From Methanocrinis alkalitolerans (GTDB lineage: Archaea > Halobacteriota > Methanosarcinia > Methanotrichales > Methanotrichaceae), in assembly GCF_029167205.1 (NCBI RefSeq), contig NZ_JARFPL010000011.1, positions 1-64,000 of the forward strand: a DNA stretch of 64,000 nucleotides, in the 5' to 3' direction. The notes under the pieces were generated by a model. That model ran no database searches and was not told the origin of the DNA. It worked only from the letters and a program-made list of their open reading frames with translations. Position 1 is the stretch's first letter. Each line of letters starts with the position of its first letter. Shown piece after piece: positions 48,514 to 56,903 of this stretch. The position numbers were made by a program, and so were the translations under genes.

Positions 48514-49712
48514 AGGAGAAGGCGAAGAAAGCGAAGGATAAGGTGGCGGCTCTGGGGACAGATATCGATATCGATAGCTACGAGGCGGAGTCGGAGGATT
48601 TCGGAGAGATCGAGGCGCTGGAGATGCTCCCCGATGACGTCCAGACCGCAGCCCTCAACGCTGGGGTGAGCTTCGCGGGCGAGTCGGCGGGCGACTACCT
48701 CCAGGTCGACCAGTCGGCGGTCCACCGGAGCTCATCGGAGGAGGGAGTCGAGGTGATGGACATAGGAGCCGCCCTCCGGGAGCACAGCTACCTGAAGGAT
48801 TACTACTGGAAGCTCGTTGCCATCGATGCCGACAAGTACACCGCCGACGTGGGGCTACACCCTCCCGCAGGCTACTTTATCAGGGCGAAGCCCGGGACCA
48901 AGACCACATTTCCCCTCAAGACATGTCTATTCATGGGAGGGAAGAACAAGCGGCAGAGGGTCCACAACGTAGTCATCGCCGAGGAGGGGTCCGACCTTCA
49001 CATCATCACCGGCTGCACCACCCCGTCCCACGCCGGGAGGGGGCTGCACCTGGGGGTATCCGAGGTCTACGTCAAGAAGAACGCCCACGTCACCTTCACC
49101 ATGGTCCACAACTGGGGTGAGGAGGTGGAGGTCCGGCCCCGGGGTGCGAGCCTGGTGGAGGCCGGAGGGTCCATCTCCGAGAACTACATCACCCTCACGC
49201 CGGTGAAGAGCCTCCAGGCCTTCCCCACCGCCACCCTCGCCGGGGAGGGGGCCGTCGCCAGCTTCAACACCATCATGTACGCCCGGAGGGGGAACATCGA
49301 CATCGGAAACCAGACTATCCTCGCGGCACCGAAGACCAGCGCCGAATCGATATCGAGGGTAGTCTCCACCGGGGGCGAGATCATAAATCGGGGGCGTATG
49401 GTGGGGAAGGTCCCCGAGATCAGGGCTCACGTCGAGTGCGTCGGCCTCATCCTCACCGAGAAGGGGCGGATCTACTCCATACCGGAGCTCGACGGCTGGT
49501 GCGGCGGCCTCGACATGTCTCACGAGGCGGCCGTCGGGAAGATCTCCCAGGTGGAGCTGGAGTATCTGATGGCCCGGGGGCTCTCCACCGATGAGGCGAC
49601 GAGCGTCATCGTCCGGGGTTTCCTCGACGTCGAGATCAAGGGCCTTCCTCAGGCGTTGAAAGAGGAGATCCAGAAGATAACGAAGCTCGAGGAGATCCAC
49701 GGGGGGTCCTGA
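48495..49712 (+). CDS. sufB: SufB/SufD family Fe-S scaffold protein
   Basis: The 405-residue partner of SufC starts at ATG 48495, preceded by GAGGGG, and overlaps the sufC end by 19 bases. The beta-helix core includes KTTFPLKTCLFMGGKNKRQR, HIITGCTTPSHAGRGLHLGV and FTMVHNWGEEVEVRPRGASL. The C-terminal region has ECVGLILTEKGRIYSIPELD and DMSHEAAVGKISQVELEYLM, the conserved histidine segment of SufB. In minimal systems one SufB-type subunit forms the B2C2 complex. Confidence 0.92.
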   Translation: MSMSRLEEKAKKAKDKVAALGTDIDIDSYEAESEDFGEIEALEMLPDDVQTAALNAGVSFAGESAGDYLQVDQSAVHRSSSEEGVEVMDIGAALREHSYLKDYYWKLVAIDADKYTADVGLHPPAGYFIRAKPGTKTTFPLKTCLFMGGKNKRQRVHNVVIAEEGSDLHIITGCTTPSHAGRGLHLGVSEVYVKKNAHVTFTMVHNWGEEVEVRPRGASLVEAGGSISENYITLTPVKSLQAFPTATLAGEGAVASFNTIMYARRGNIDIGNQTILAAPKTSAESISRVVSTGGEIINRGRMVGKVPEIRAHVECVGLILTEKGRIYSIPELDGWCGGLDMSHEAAVGKISQVELEYLMARGLSTDEATSVIVRGFLDVEIKGLPQALKEEIQKITKLEEIHGGS

Positions 49713-49856
49713 AGCGATCTCTGGCCAGAAGTGAGGGGACGATCCGGGTCGATTTATCCCCGGCGAGGTCGTCTCCTCCCCGCCTCACCTGGCGACCAAA
49801 TCCTCCCCGGCAGCCGAGCACTTTCTTTCGAGGGGACGGGCTGCCCCGCTCCGCTC

Positions 49857-50321
49857 CTATGGAAGATCTTTTGGAGACCTCTCAGCCCTCGCCCTTTCGA
49901 CGAACCTGCTGAGGCTCTCGACGTCCTTTATCTCCCGGCGGACCATCCGCTTCAGCCGCTCCCTGGTATCGAGGTCGACCCTGGCACCGGCGGCCAGGAG
50001 GTGCTCAGCCACCTTTCGGGCGATTTCTTCTCCGGCCCTGTCCCAATCGGTGAGAACGACGACGGCTTTGAAGTTTCGAGCCGCCTCCTCCGCCACCTCC
50101 AGCGCCGGCCGCCTCGCCGCCCGGATGACCGGACCCTCGATCCCCAGCTCCCGGAGGGACCGTTCGTCCCTCTCCCCCTCGACGATGATCGCCGCCCCTT
50201 CGCCGGAGGCCTCCAGGAGGGCATCGATCACCCTCTCGAGGGTTTCGAGGTCGCAGCAGACCCTCCTCCCCCTGGGATCGCGACCTTTCCGGCCGCCGCT
50301 ACCTCTCCACCCTCCCGACAT
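49857..50321 (-). CDS. TOPRIM-domain protein (UPF0292-like)
   Basis: This 154-residue protein has a small TOPRIM fold. The metal-binding Glu is in AAIIVEGERDERSLRELGIE near residues 43-62, and the DxD motif in VVVLTDWDRAGEEIARKVAE near 86-105. Archaeal small TOPRIM proteins are related to DnaG primase and RNase M5 cores, but their activity is not well known. The tail is basic. The ATG shares its A with the stop codon of the upstream DUF167 gene (TGATG), so translation is coupled. Confidence 0.85.
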   Translation of the reverse strand: MSGGWRGSGGRKGRDPRGRRVCCDLETLERVIDALLEASGEGAAIIVEGERDERSLRELGIEGPVIRAARRPALEVAEEAARNFKAVVVLTDWDRAGEEIARKVAEHLLAAGARVDLDTRERLKRMVRREIKDVESLSRFVERARAERSPKDLP

Positions 50322-50656
50322 CAGGGCGTCCCCTCTATCGCCCCTGATAGGAGCCTCACCGCCTCTTCGGCGTCGACCCCCAGGACGATGACCACCTTTC
50401 GGGAGCTCTTCTGGCCTGCCGTCACCTGGACCCTCTCAGCTCCGATCCCGAAGAGGTCGGCGAGGGCCTGTTCCAGCTCGCGGTTCGCCCTTCCTCCCGT
50501 AGGCTCCTTGGTGAGCCTCGCCAGAAGAGACCTCCTCCAGGGGTTGAAGCCGGAGGGGACGAGGAGCCTCTTCGACCCGGGTGTCACCTCGAACCTCATG
50601 AGAGCCCCCTTAGGGTGGGTATCTATCGCCTCCCGGATATCGCCGCCGACCTCCAT
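50321..50656 (-). CDS. DUF167 / YggU family protein
   Basis: This 111-residue protein has the UPF0235 pattern. ALMRFEVTPGSKRLLVPSGF opens the domain, then LTKEPTGGRANRELEQALAD gives the conserved GxAN loop, and VTAGQKSSRKVVIVLGVDAEE follows. These small proteins have no agreed function. The start is placed at ATG 50656 (MEVGGDIREAI); an ATG at 50716 would add 20 residues of odd composition. It forms a coupled pair with the TOPRIM gene. Confidence 0.85.
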   Translation of the reverse strand: MEVGGDIREAIDTHPKGALMRFEVTPGSKRLLVPSGFNPWRRSLLARLTKEPTGGRANRELEQALADLFGIGAERVQVTAGQKSSRKVVIVLGVDAEEAVRLLSGAIEGTP

Positions 50657-50714
50657 GAAGATAAAACCGCTCCCGTAACCCCTTATAGATTTGCCCCGGC
50701 CGCCGGCTTGGATC

Positions 50715-50804
50715 ATCGGTCAGACTGCGTAGATCGGTCAGACTGCGTGGATCGGTTCGACGGCGTAGATCGATCCGACGGGTGAGATCGACTCGATTGT
50801 CCGC
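50715..50804 (+). repeat. 18-bp tandem repeat, five copies
   Basis: Copies start at 50715, 50733, 50751, 50769 and 50787. The first two, ATCGGTCAGACTGCGTAG and ATCGGTCAGACTGCGTGG, differ at one base. Later copies are increasingly diverged (ATCGGTTCGACGGCGTAG, ATCGATCCGACGGGTGAG, ATCGACTCGATTGTCCGC). It lies between the divergent DUF167 and purH genes. It could be a minisatellite by slippage or a set of binding sites. Confidence 0.7.
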
Positions 50805-50885
50805 CTTCAGGAAAATAAGGAGGATAATCAGCATCGCCTATTTTAAAATCGGGATAGGGGGCAACGTTAAAATAACCTTAAGATC

Positions 50886-52280
50886 ATGACGGTCAAGGTT
50901 TTCATGCAGATTAGGCAAGTTGTCGTCCTGGCTCGCGAGTCTTCCGAGGTTAACGATTTTCTGAGCCGTCTGGAGGAAAAGGGGGTTATAGTCAAACGGT
51001 CCAACCCCGCCGAGGTCCTGAAGGAGATCGGCTCCGCAGATGGCGGCGTCTGGGGTGGACCCGACCGGCTCCTCCTATGCGATATGGACTTCGGTTCCTC
51101 CCCCTTCGGACCGGCGGTCGTGATGGCGGCGGCGGAGTGCGGCTGCCCCGTCATGCTGGGTCCTTCTCGGTTCGGAAGGGTCCTCGACGATATGGTGGTG
51201 AGAGGGGACCTCTCCGAGGGCGTCCGAAGGGAGCTCGCCTCAGAGGCGACCTACCTATCCATATCGCGTGGCGCGGATAGGCTTGCCTCCCTCCAGGGAG
51301 AGAGCCCGCGCTACCTCGTCCAGGCCTACGAGAAGGTCCAGGACCTGCGGTACGGGGAGAACTGGCACCAGAAGGCCTCATTATACCAGAAGCCAGGAGG
51401 GCTCGGCCTCCATCTCGCCCCCAAGCTCTCAGGCAAAGAGATGTCCTACAACAACGTCGTCGACGCCGAAGCGACCCTGGAGATGCTCGTCGACCTGGTG
51501 GAGTACGACGGCGTAAAGGAGGATCGGACCCTCTCTGTGATAGTGAAGCACGCAAACCCCTGCGGCGTCGCCTACGGCCAGGACGGAGTGGAGGCTTACA
51601 GGAGGGCTCTATCCACAGACGCCAAGAGCGCCTTCGGTGGGGTGATGGGCTTCTCAGAGCCGGTGGGGGTGGAGCTGGCGGAGGAGATGCGGGACCACTT
51701 CATCGAGGTCTTGCTGGCTCCGGGTTACGACCCCGAGGCTCTGAAGATCTTGATGGAGAAGCCCAACCGGAGGATCCTGGATGTAGCCGAGCTTCTGGAG
51801 GGGTGCGACCGGCTCTACCAGGGGTGCCAATCCAAGAGCGTCTTCGGCGGCCTCCTCGTACAGGACTATGACCGAGGGGACATATCTGAGTGGAAGGTGG
51901 TGACGGAACGGGGTCCCACCCCAGCAGAGACGATGGCTCTGCGGTTCGGCTGGAAGGTGACAAAGTACGTCAAGTCCAACGCCCTCGTATACGCCACCCC
52001 GAACCAGACGGTCGGGATCGGCTCTGGCCAGGTTTCCAGGGTCGATTCGGCCCGCTTCGGGGCTGAAAAGGCCGAAGAGCACGGCCTGGAGACCGAAGGG
52101 ACGGTGGCGGCCACCGACTCCTTCTTCCCCTTCAGAGACGGCCTCGATCGGACGTTTGAGGCAGGGGCCACCGCCGTCGTCCATCCAGGGGGGTCCATCA
52201 GGGATGCTGAGGTGATTGAAGCTGCAGACGAACACGGGATGGCCATGGTCTTCACCGGCATGCGCCACTTCAGACACTGA
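50886..52280 (+). CDS. purH: AICAR transformylase (PurH-like) with degenerate IMP cyclohydrolase domain
   Basis: The 464-residue protein has a C-terminal AICAR formyltransferase domain that looks complete: LRYGENWHQKASLYQKPGG near residues 154-172, SVIVKHANPCGVAYGQ (catalytic Lys-His), KSNALVYATPNQTVGIGSGQ and VVHPGGSIRDAEVIEAADEH. It ends GMRHFRH. The N-terminal 150 residues stand where the IMP cyclohydrolase (MGS-like) domain should be, but are about 45 residues short and lack its KTLHPK-type signature. IMP cyclisation is probably done by another archaeal enzyme such as PurO. A TATA-like TTAAAATAACC precedes the start. Confidence 0.88.
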   Translation: MTVKVFMQIRQVVVLARESSEVNDFLSRLEEKGVIVKRSNPAEVLKEIGSADGGVWGGPDRLLLCDMDFGSSPFGPAVVMAAAECGCPVMLGPSRFGRVLDDMVVRGDLSEGVRRELASEATYLSISRGADRLASLQGESPRYLVQAYEKVQDLRYGENWHQKASLYQKPGGLGLHLAPKLSGKEMSYNNVVDAEATLEMLVDLVEYDGVKEDRTLSVIVKHANPCGVAYGQDGVEAYRRALSTDAKSAFGGVMGFSEPVGVELAEEMRDHFIEVLLAPGYDPEALKILMEKPNRRILDVAELLEGCDRLYQGCQSKSVFGGLLVQDYDRGDISEWKVVTERGPTPAETMALRFGWKVTKYVKSNALVYATPNQTVGIGSGQVSRVDSARFGAEKAEEHGLETEGTVAATDSFFPFRDGLDRTFEAGATAVVHPGGSIRDAEVIEAADEHGMAMVFTGMRHFRH

Positions 52281-52314
52281 AAAGGGATCGTTCGGCGAAG
52301 GCCGGGCGAGGAAG

Positions 52315-53700
52315 ATGGAGCAGATCCGAGCAGTTGCTCGTTTCTCCCTCCTTTTATCTATCCTCGCCCTAGCAGGGTCGGCATCAGCCGGTCCCATCTT
52401 CGCCACCGGCGACCTCCAGGCGGCGATCGACGGGGCGATGCCGGGGGATACCCTCATCGTCCCCTCCGGTGAGTATGACCCCTTCACCGTCGACAAGCGA
52501 CTCAGCATCCAGGGCGTCGGATTTCCTTCCGCCAGGGCCCAGACCCAGAACTCTGCCATCACCATCATGGCCGACGGTGTGAGGCTCCAGGGGTTCAAGG
52601 TGGTGGGGGCACCGAAGAACCAGGACGACAAGTTCAGGTTCTACATGGACCTATCAGACCGTAAGCCCCAGTACTCTCTGAACCAGCCCAACTCGGGGGT
52701 GCTGGTGGTCGGCGACGGCGTCTTCATTGAGGATCTGGTGGTGGAGGGGTCGGAGGCTGGGGTCCTGGTCAAAGGGTCCAGGAACTTCACCATAATAAAC
52801 TCCTCTTTTGAGAGGTGCGACAGCGGTCTATGGCTTCAGGACTGTGAGGTGGCCGCCGTCGAGGGATCTGCCTTTCTTGAGTGCGACAAATACGGGGTCC
52901 GGATCGAGGGCTCTGAAGGGATCACCGTCCAGGGGAACCGAGTCTGCGAGAACTCCGGGGCCGGAGTACTTCTGAAGGACTCCTCCGGCTGCACCGTCGC
53001 GAAGAACGAGTTTTCCAGAAATTGGCAGGGGCTCTTCCTCTGGAACTCGTCTTTCTGTGACATCCTGGAGAACGACGCCCATAGGAACGTCTACTATGGG
53101 ATGGTCATAGCCTCGGGGTCCAATAATACGATAGTCGGCAACAGGGTCACAAAGAACGGCGGATCGGGGCCGGGGCTTCTGGGAATAGGGATCAGCATCC
53201 AGGAGAACTGCACCCACAACCTGGTGGCGGGAAATCTCCTGGAAGAGAACCTCAACGGCATCGATCTGACGAGAGGATCTCAGTTCAACCTGGTATGCTA
53301 TAACGAGATATCGAAGAACAGCAACGGCATAAGGCTGGACAAGAACGAGAACAACCTAGTATACAAGAACAACTTCAGGCGGAACATCATATCCGGCTAC
53401 GACAACGCCAGCAACAACTTCTGGAACGGTTCCATCGGCAACTACTACGACGACTACCGAGGCCGGGACCGGGACAGCGACGGGATCGGAGACGACCCCT
53501 ACTGGATACCCAAGGGGAGCAGCTGCGCCGTGGACTGGCGGCCCCTGATGAAACCCGTCGAGGAGGAGGTAGACGTCGATGCGGCGTGGGAAGACCTGGG
53601 ACGCTACGCCATCTACAGCCCCCTCGAAGACCTCCCGTACAAGGTGGAGAACCGGACGATAGTGATAGCCAAGAGAGAGCCGTCCAAGTGGTGGATCTAA
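52315..53700 (+). CDS. Secreted right-handed beta-helix protein (NosD-like)
   Basis: This 461-residue protein has a signal peptide (FSLLLSILALAGSASAG). Residues about 25-400 show parallel beta-helix repeats with Asn-ladders: SEGITVQGNRVCENSGAGVL, GLFLWNSSFCDILENDAHRN, YGMVIASGSNNTIVGNRVTK and GIRLDKNENNLVYKNNFR. The end of the helix, FWNGSIGNYYDDYRGRDRDS then DGIGDDPY, is the standard NosD/CASH C-terminal signature. Such proteins occur as periplasmic copper chaperones or carbohydrate-active surface proteins; in Methanothrix-like archaea many are surface proteins. The ATG at 52315 has GAGGAAG upstream. Confidence 0.85.
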   Translation: MEQIRAVARFSLLLSILALAGSASAGPIFATGDLQAAIDGAMPGDTLIVPSGEYDPFTVDKRLSIQGVGFPSARAQTQNSAITIMADGVRLQGFKVVGAPKNQDDKFRFYMDLSDRKPQYSLNQPNSGVLVVGDGVFIEDLVVEGSEAGVLVKGSRNFTIINSSFERCDSGLWLQDCEVAAVEGSAFLECDKYGVRIEGSEGITVQGNRVCENSGAGVLLKDSSGCTVAKNEFSRNWQGLFLWNSSFCDILENDAHRNVYYGMVIASGSNNTIVGNRVTKNGGSGPGLLGIGISIQENCTHNLVAGNLLEENLNGIDLTRGSQFNLVCYNEISKNSNGIRLDKNENNLVYKNNFRRNIISGYDNASNNFWNGSIGNYYDDYRGRDRDSDGIGDDPYWIPKGSSCAVDWRPLMKPVEEEVDVDAAWEDLGRYAIYSPLEDLPYKVENRTIVIAKREPSKWWI

Positions 53701-53820
53701 GGGGCTGTCGCAATATAAAATGAACATTTTTAGAGTCGATATCCGAAACTAAATCGGTTCATGGTGATCATTCCTGGATAAGCCATAACGAAATCTGAGC
53801 ATTTTATCTCGCGTCAACGA

Positions 53821-54633
53821 CTAAGTCCCGATCTTCACCGGCTCGGCGATGGACCGCAAGGTGGCTATGGCCGAGAGGGCGGCGAGATAGCTGGTCTTGG
53901 GGTTTCGAGGGGAGGGGACGTTCTCGACCCTGGTGATGATCCTGCCGAAGTCCCCCTCGGCGGTTATCTGGTGAATGTTCACTTCGGCGTCGGGATCTGC
54001 CACGATCTTAACCATCACCCTCGCCCCCCGGGCGGTGAGGCTCAACGTCGCGGCGACGTTGACGTTGGCGGGGAAGGCGACGACCGCCTCTTCTGCCGTC
54101 CCCTCAAATATGACCTGCGGCTCTTTTATGGCGTCGAGGTCGATCTTCATCTCTTCGATGTAGGGTGCTCCCAGAAACCCCTTCGGGTTTTTGGTGGTGG
54201 TGAGGGTGACGAGATCTATCCTTCCCGCCCCTGCCGACTTGAGGCCGTCGAGGCCGGATATCGCCCCCGAGGGGAGGTAAACCCTGGAGCCGTTCTCTTC
54301 TGCCAGATCCTCCACCATCCTCAACAGGCTCCTATCGAGGAGGGCGCCGACGGACATGATCATGAGGTCTCTGCCCCGCTCGAGGGCAGCCTTCGCCACC
54401 TCGGGGACCGCCTTCTGAGACGCCGCCTCCACCACGATATCGGACCTCTCCACCAGATCTTCCAGTTCCGAGAGGATCGGTCGGACCTCCAGAGAGCTCG
54501 CCAGCTCCTCCGCCCTTTCGACGTTATGATCGAAGACCGCCACCAGCTCCCCCGAGATCTCGCCGCTGTCTATCGCTCTTGCTATCTCGGCCCCAATGGC
54601 GCCGCAGCCCACCAGCCCTATCTTCAGAACCAT
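53821..54633 (-). CDS. nadX: L-aspartate dehydrogenase
   Basis: The 270-residue NAD(P)-dependent enzyme oxidises aspartate to iminoaspartate for NAD synthesis, replacing the FAD enzyme NadB. The Rossmann motif GLVGCGAIGAEIARAIDSGE is at residues 6-25. Other landmarks are DIVVEAASQKAVPEVAKAAL and YLPSGAISGLDGLKSAGAGR, which surrounds the active site, and the late AFPANVNVAATLSL with its conserved Asn. It is divergent from nadC, whose start codon is only about 40 bases away, so the two NAD genes probably share a control region. Confidence 0.93.
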   Translation of the reverse strand: MVLKIGLVGCGAIGAEIARAIDSGEISGELVAVFDHNVERAEELASSLEVRPILSELEDLVERSDIVVEAASQKAVPEVAKAALERGRDLMIMSVGALLDRSLLRMVEDLAEENGSRVYLPSGAISGLDGLKSAGAGRIDLVTLTTTKNPKGFLGAPYIEEMKIDLDAIKEPQVIFEGTAEEAVVAFPANVNVAATLSLTARGARVMVKIVADPDAEVNIHQITAEGDFGRIITRVENVPSPRNPKTSYLAALSAIATLRSIAEPVKIGT

Positions 54634-54673
54634 CGGTGGCTATAAATCGATGAGAGGACAAAACTTTTGCGGT
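54634..54673. promoter_or_regulatory. Short divergent promoter of nadX and nadC
   Basis: The 40-base gap contains TATAAAT at 54641-54647 for nadC, placing its transcript start near 54670 and favouring the ATG at 54674. The promoter for nadX must overlap it or lie inside the nadC 5' end. A single regulator bound here could control both genes. Confidence 0.45.
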
Positions 54674-55489
54674 ATGCTGCTATCTGAGCTGGAGCGGTTC
54701 GCGAGGGAAGACGTAGGAGAGATGGACGACAGCAGCTCCATAGTCCCAGAAGTGATCGCTGAAGCCGTGATCCTGGCCAAGGAGATGTGCATCGTTTCAG
54801 GCCTTGAAGAGGCGGATCAGATCCTCAATTATTTCGGCCTCGAAGGTGAGCAGCTCGTCCGGGAGGGTGCTGCAGTCGGCGCAGGGGCGAGGATTTTGGC
54901 GATCCGGGGCCTAGCGCGGTCGATCCTCCAGGCCGAGAGGCTGGTATTGAACTTCATGAGCCGGATGAGCGGGATATCTACCATCACCAGGAGTTGCGTC
55001 GATAAGGCGGGGACGGTCCGGGTCGCCTCCACCCGGAAGACGACGCCGGGCTTCAGATCCTTCGAGAAGAGGGCGGTTGTGGTGGGCGGCGGCGACCCCC
55101 ACAGGTTCGACCTTTCAAGCTCGGTGATGATCAAGGACAATCACCTGAAGCTCTTGAGCCTTGAGGAGGCGATCGCCACCGCGCGAGAGAAGGCCAGCTT
55201 CACCAAGAAGATCGAGGTGGAGGTGGAGAGGCTGGAGGACGCTCTGAAGGCTGCATCCCTGGGGGCGGACATAATAATGTTCGACAATATGAGCCCCGAT
55301 GCGATCCGAGAGGGGGTAGAGCTCTTGAATAGAGGGGGGCTAAGGGGCCGGGTCCTTCTGGAGGCTTCCGGGGGCATAACCCCTGAGAACGTCGCCGACT
55401 ACGCCGCAACGGGGGTGGACGTCGTCTCCATGGGCGCTCTGACCAGGTCTGCGAGATGGATCGACTTCAGCCTCGAGATCGAGATATGA
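54674..55489 (+). CDS. nadC: Quinolinate phosphoribosyltransferase (decarboxylating)
   Basis: This 271-residue enzyme converts quinolinate and PRPP to nicotinate mononucleotide. It starts MLLSELERFAREDVGEMDDS; the frame is open upstream to 54596. Active-site motifs are VLNFMSRMSGISTITRSCVD, RVASTRKTTPGFRSFEKRAV, HRFDLSSSVMIKDNHLKLLS, then KIEVEVERLEDAL, DIIMFDNMSPDAI and VLLEASGGITPENV. It works with nadX next door; nadA is not in the window. Confidence 0.95.
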   Translation: MLLSELERFAREDVGEMDDSSSIVPEVIAEAVILAKEMCIVSGLEEADQILNYFGLEGEQLVREGAAVGAGARILAIRGLARSILQAERLVLNFMSRMSGISTITRSCVDKAGTVRVASTRKTTPGFRSFEKRAVVVGGGDPHRFDLSSSVMIKDNHLKLLSLEEAIATAREKASFTKKIEVEVERLEDALKAASLGADIIMFDNMSPDAIREGVELLNRGGLRGRVLLEASGGITPENVADYAATGVDVVSMGALTRSARWIDFSLEIEI

Positions 55490-55559
55490 TCCTAGAGGGG
55501 TAGAACAAAAACGTTATATCGATCGATTTATTACTCAGATCTAACTTCGGTGAGTGGGA

Positions 55560-56765
55560 ATGCGTCCTGTCTATCTCGTGCTGTCTGTGGTCGTAGTGCT
55601 CTTAGTTTCATCCATACCTCTGGCGCTGATGGGTGCCGCTGCTTCAGACGAAGCCGATAATATCGACGGCGAGATCGTCACCCGGGACTTCTCCTTCAGG
55701 GCGGGAGAAGGGGTAAGGATCGGAGATTATAGGGTGGAGCTTTTGAGCGTCGTATCCGTCATAGACGGACTTGTAGAGGTGAGGGTCTACAAGAGGGCGA
55801 GTCAGTTCGAAGACTGGAGGGTGATGCAGGATTATCGGGATGTGAACTTCGACGGAGGAAAGGACCGCGGCGGCCTCACCCTCACGGTCGTCGAGATATT
55901 CGACATCGATACCGTCAGGATGAGGGCCGCTTATAGGTCTGATTATGGATACCCTCAAAAGTACGTCACTGAGAGGGCGCTGGCTCCCCGGAACCTGCCG
56001 GAGCTGAAGGTCTTCACCACCGTAGACAAGACCACGGTCAGCACCGGGGACGAGTTGAAGGTTACCATCACCGTGACGAACGCCGGAAACGACACCGCCC
56101 GAGACGTGGTGATCCAGGATTCTCCGCCGCTGCCTCAGTTCAGGTACCTGGCAGGATATCCGCCGAAGGTCAAAAACCAGCTCCAGCCCGGCGAATCTGA
56201 CATCGTCGTCTATTCGATGGTGGCGGCGGCAGAAGGTTCGGTGGAGCTGGCAGGGACGGCGGCGAGGTACTCCGACTCCAAGGCCACCCTCTACTCCGCC
56301 ACCTCGCAACCGGTCAATATCGAGATCAGACCCCAGAGAAGGCCGGACCTCGCTTTTGAGGTGGAAGCGCCGGGGCCCATCGAGCTGGGCGGCGAGGGGG
56401 CGATAAACGTCACCATCAAAAATGACGGCGAAGCCGCAGCTCAGAGGGTGGAGGTGAAGATGGGGTTGCGATCCGGGATGGACGGACTCGAATTTTCAGG
56501 AGGGGGTCTTGACAGAAGCTTCTTTGAGATCGCGCCGGGGGGTGTGGAGAGGTACTCGGCGACTGTCAGAGGGTCGCGGAGCGGAAGTTATGTCGTCGAC
56601 CTCTCGGCCAGCTACCGGGCCGACGGAGAGATGATGCAGGAGGATACGAGCTTCCAGGTCTCGGTCCTGGAGAGGGAGTACAAGTATCTATATTACCTCC
56701 CAATAGTTCCCGTCCTCATCATCGGGATATGGCTGTATAGAAGATACAAAGAATATAAATATTAA
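55560..56765 (+). CDS. Membrane-anchored surface protein with CARDB-like repeats (COG1361-like)
   Basis: This 401-residue protein has an N-terminal signal (YLVLSVVVVLLVSSIPLALM) and a C-terminal transmembrane anchor (YLYYLPIVPVLIIGIWLYRR), so most of it lies outside the cell. The middle has at least two Ig-like modules recognisable by TVSTGDELKVTITVTNAGND and IELGGEGAINVTIKNDGEAA, typical of CARDB/APHP domains of S-layer-associated proteins. Its topology fits an envelope protein or the accessory subunit of an exporter. The ATG at 55560 has GGTGA six bases before it. A TATA-like CGTTATATCG lies near 55512. Confidence 0.78.
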   Translation: MRPVYLVLSVVVVLLVSSIPLALMGAAASDEADNIDGEIVTRDFSFRAGEGVRIGDYRVELLSVVSVIDGLVEVRVYKRASQFEDWRVMQDYRDVNFDGGKDRGGLTLTVVEIFDIDTVRMRAAYRSDYGYPQKYVTERALAPRNLPELKVFTTVDKTTVSTGDELKVTITVTNAGNDTARDVVIQDSPPLPQFRYLAGYPPKVKNQLQPGESDIVVYSMVAAAEGSVELAGTAARYSDSKATLYSATSQPVNIEIRPQRRPDLAFEVEAPGPIELGGEGAINVTIKNDGEAAAQRVEVKMGLRSGMDGLEFSGGGLDRSFFEIAPGGVERYSATVRGSRSGSYVVDLSASYRADGEMMQEDTSFQVSVLEREYKYLYYLPIVPVLIIGIWLYRRYKEYKY

Positions 56766-56903
56766 GTCGGAGTCTGAAGTAAGTCGGATGGAGCAAGCCC
56801 TCGGATTGGGAAGGCGGGCGGAGAAAGCGCCTGCTGAAGGATGTTATCGGCACGGCCGTCAGCTTAAGGCCGTTACATTTTAAGGAGTCTGGATTGATCA
56901 TAT

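Noticed and set aside
50715..50804. Regular repeats considered as a CRISPR array.
   Set aside because: Units are directly adjacent without spacers, are only 18 bp and decay along the array; no cas gene is near.
53701..53820. GGGGCTGTCGCAA just after the beta-helix gene looks like an IS end.
   Set aside because: No inverted partner, transposase fragment or target duplication is visible nearby, so it may be chance.
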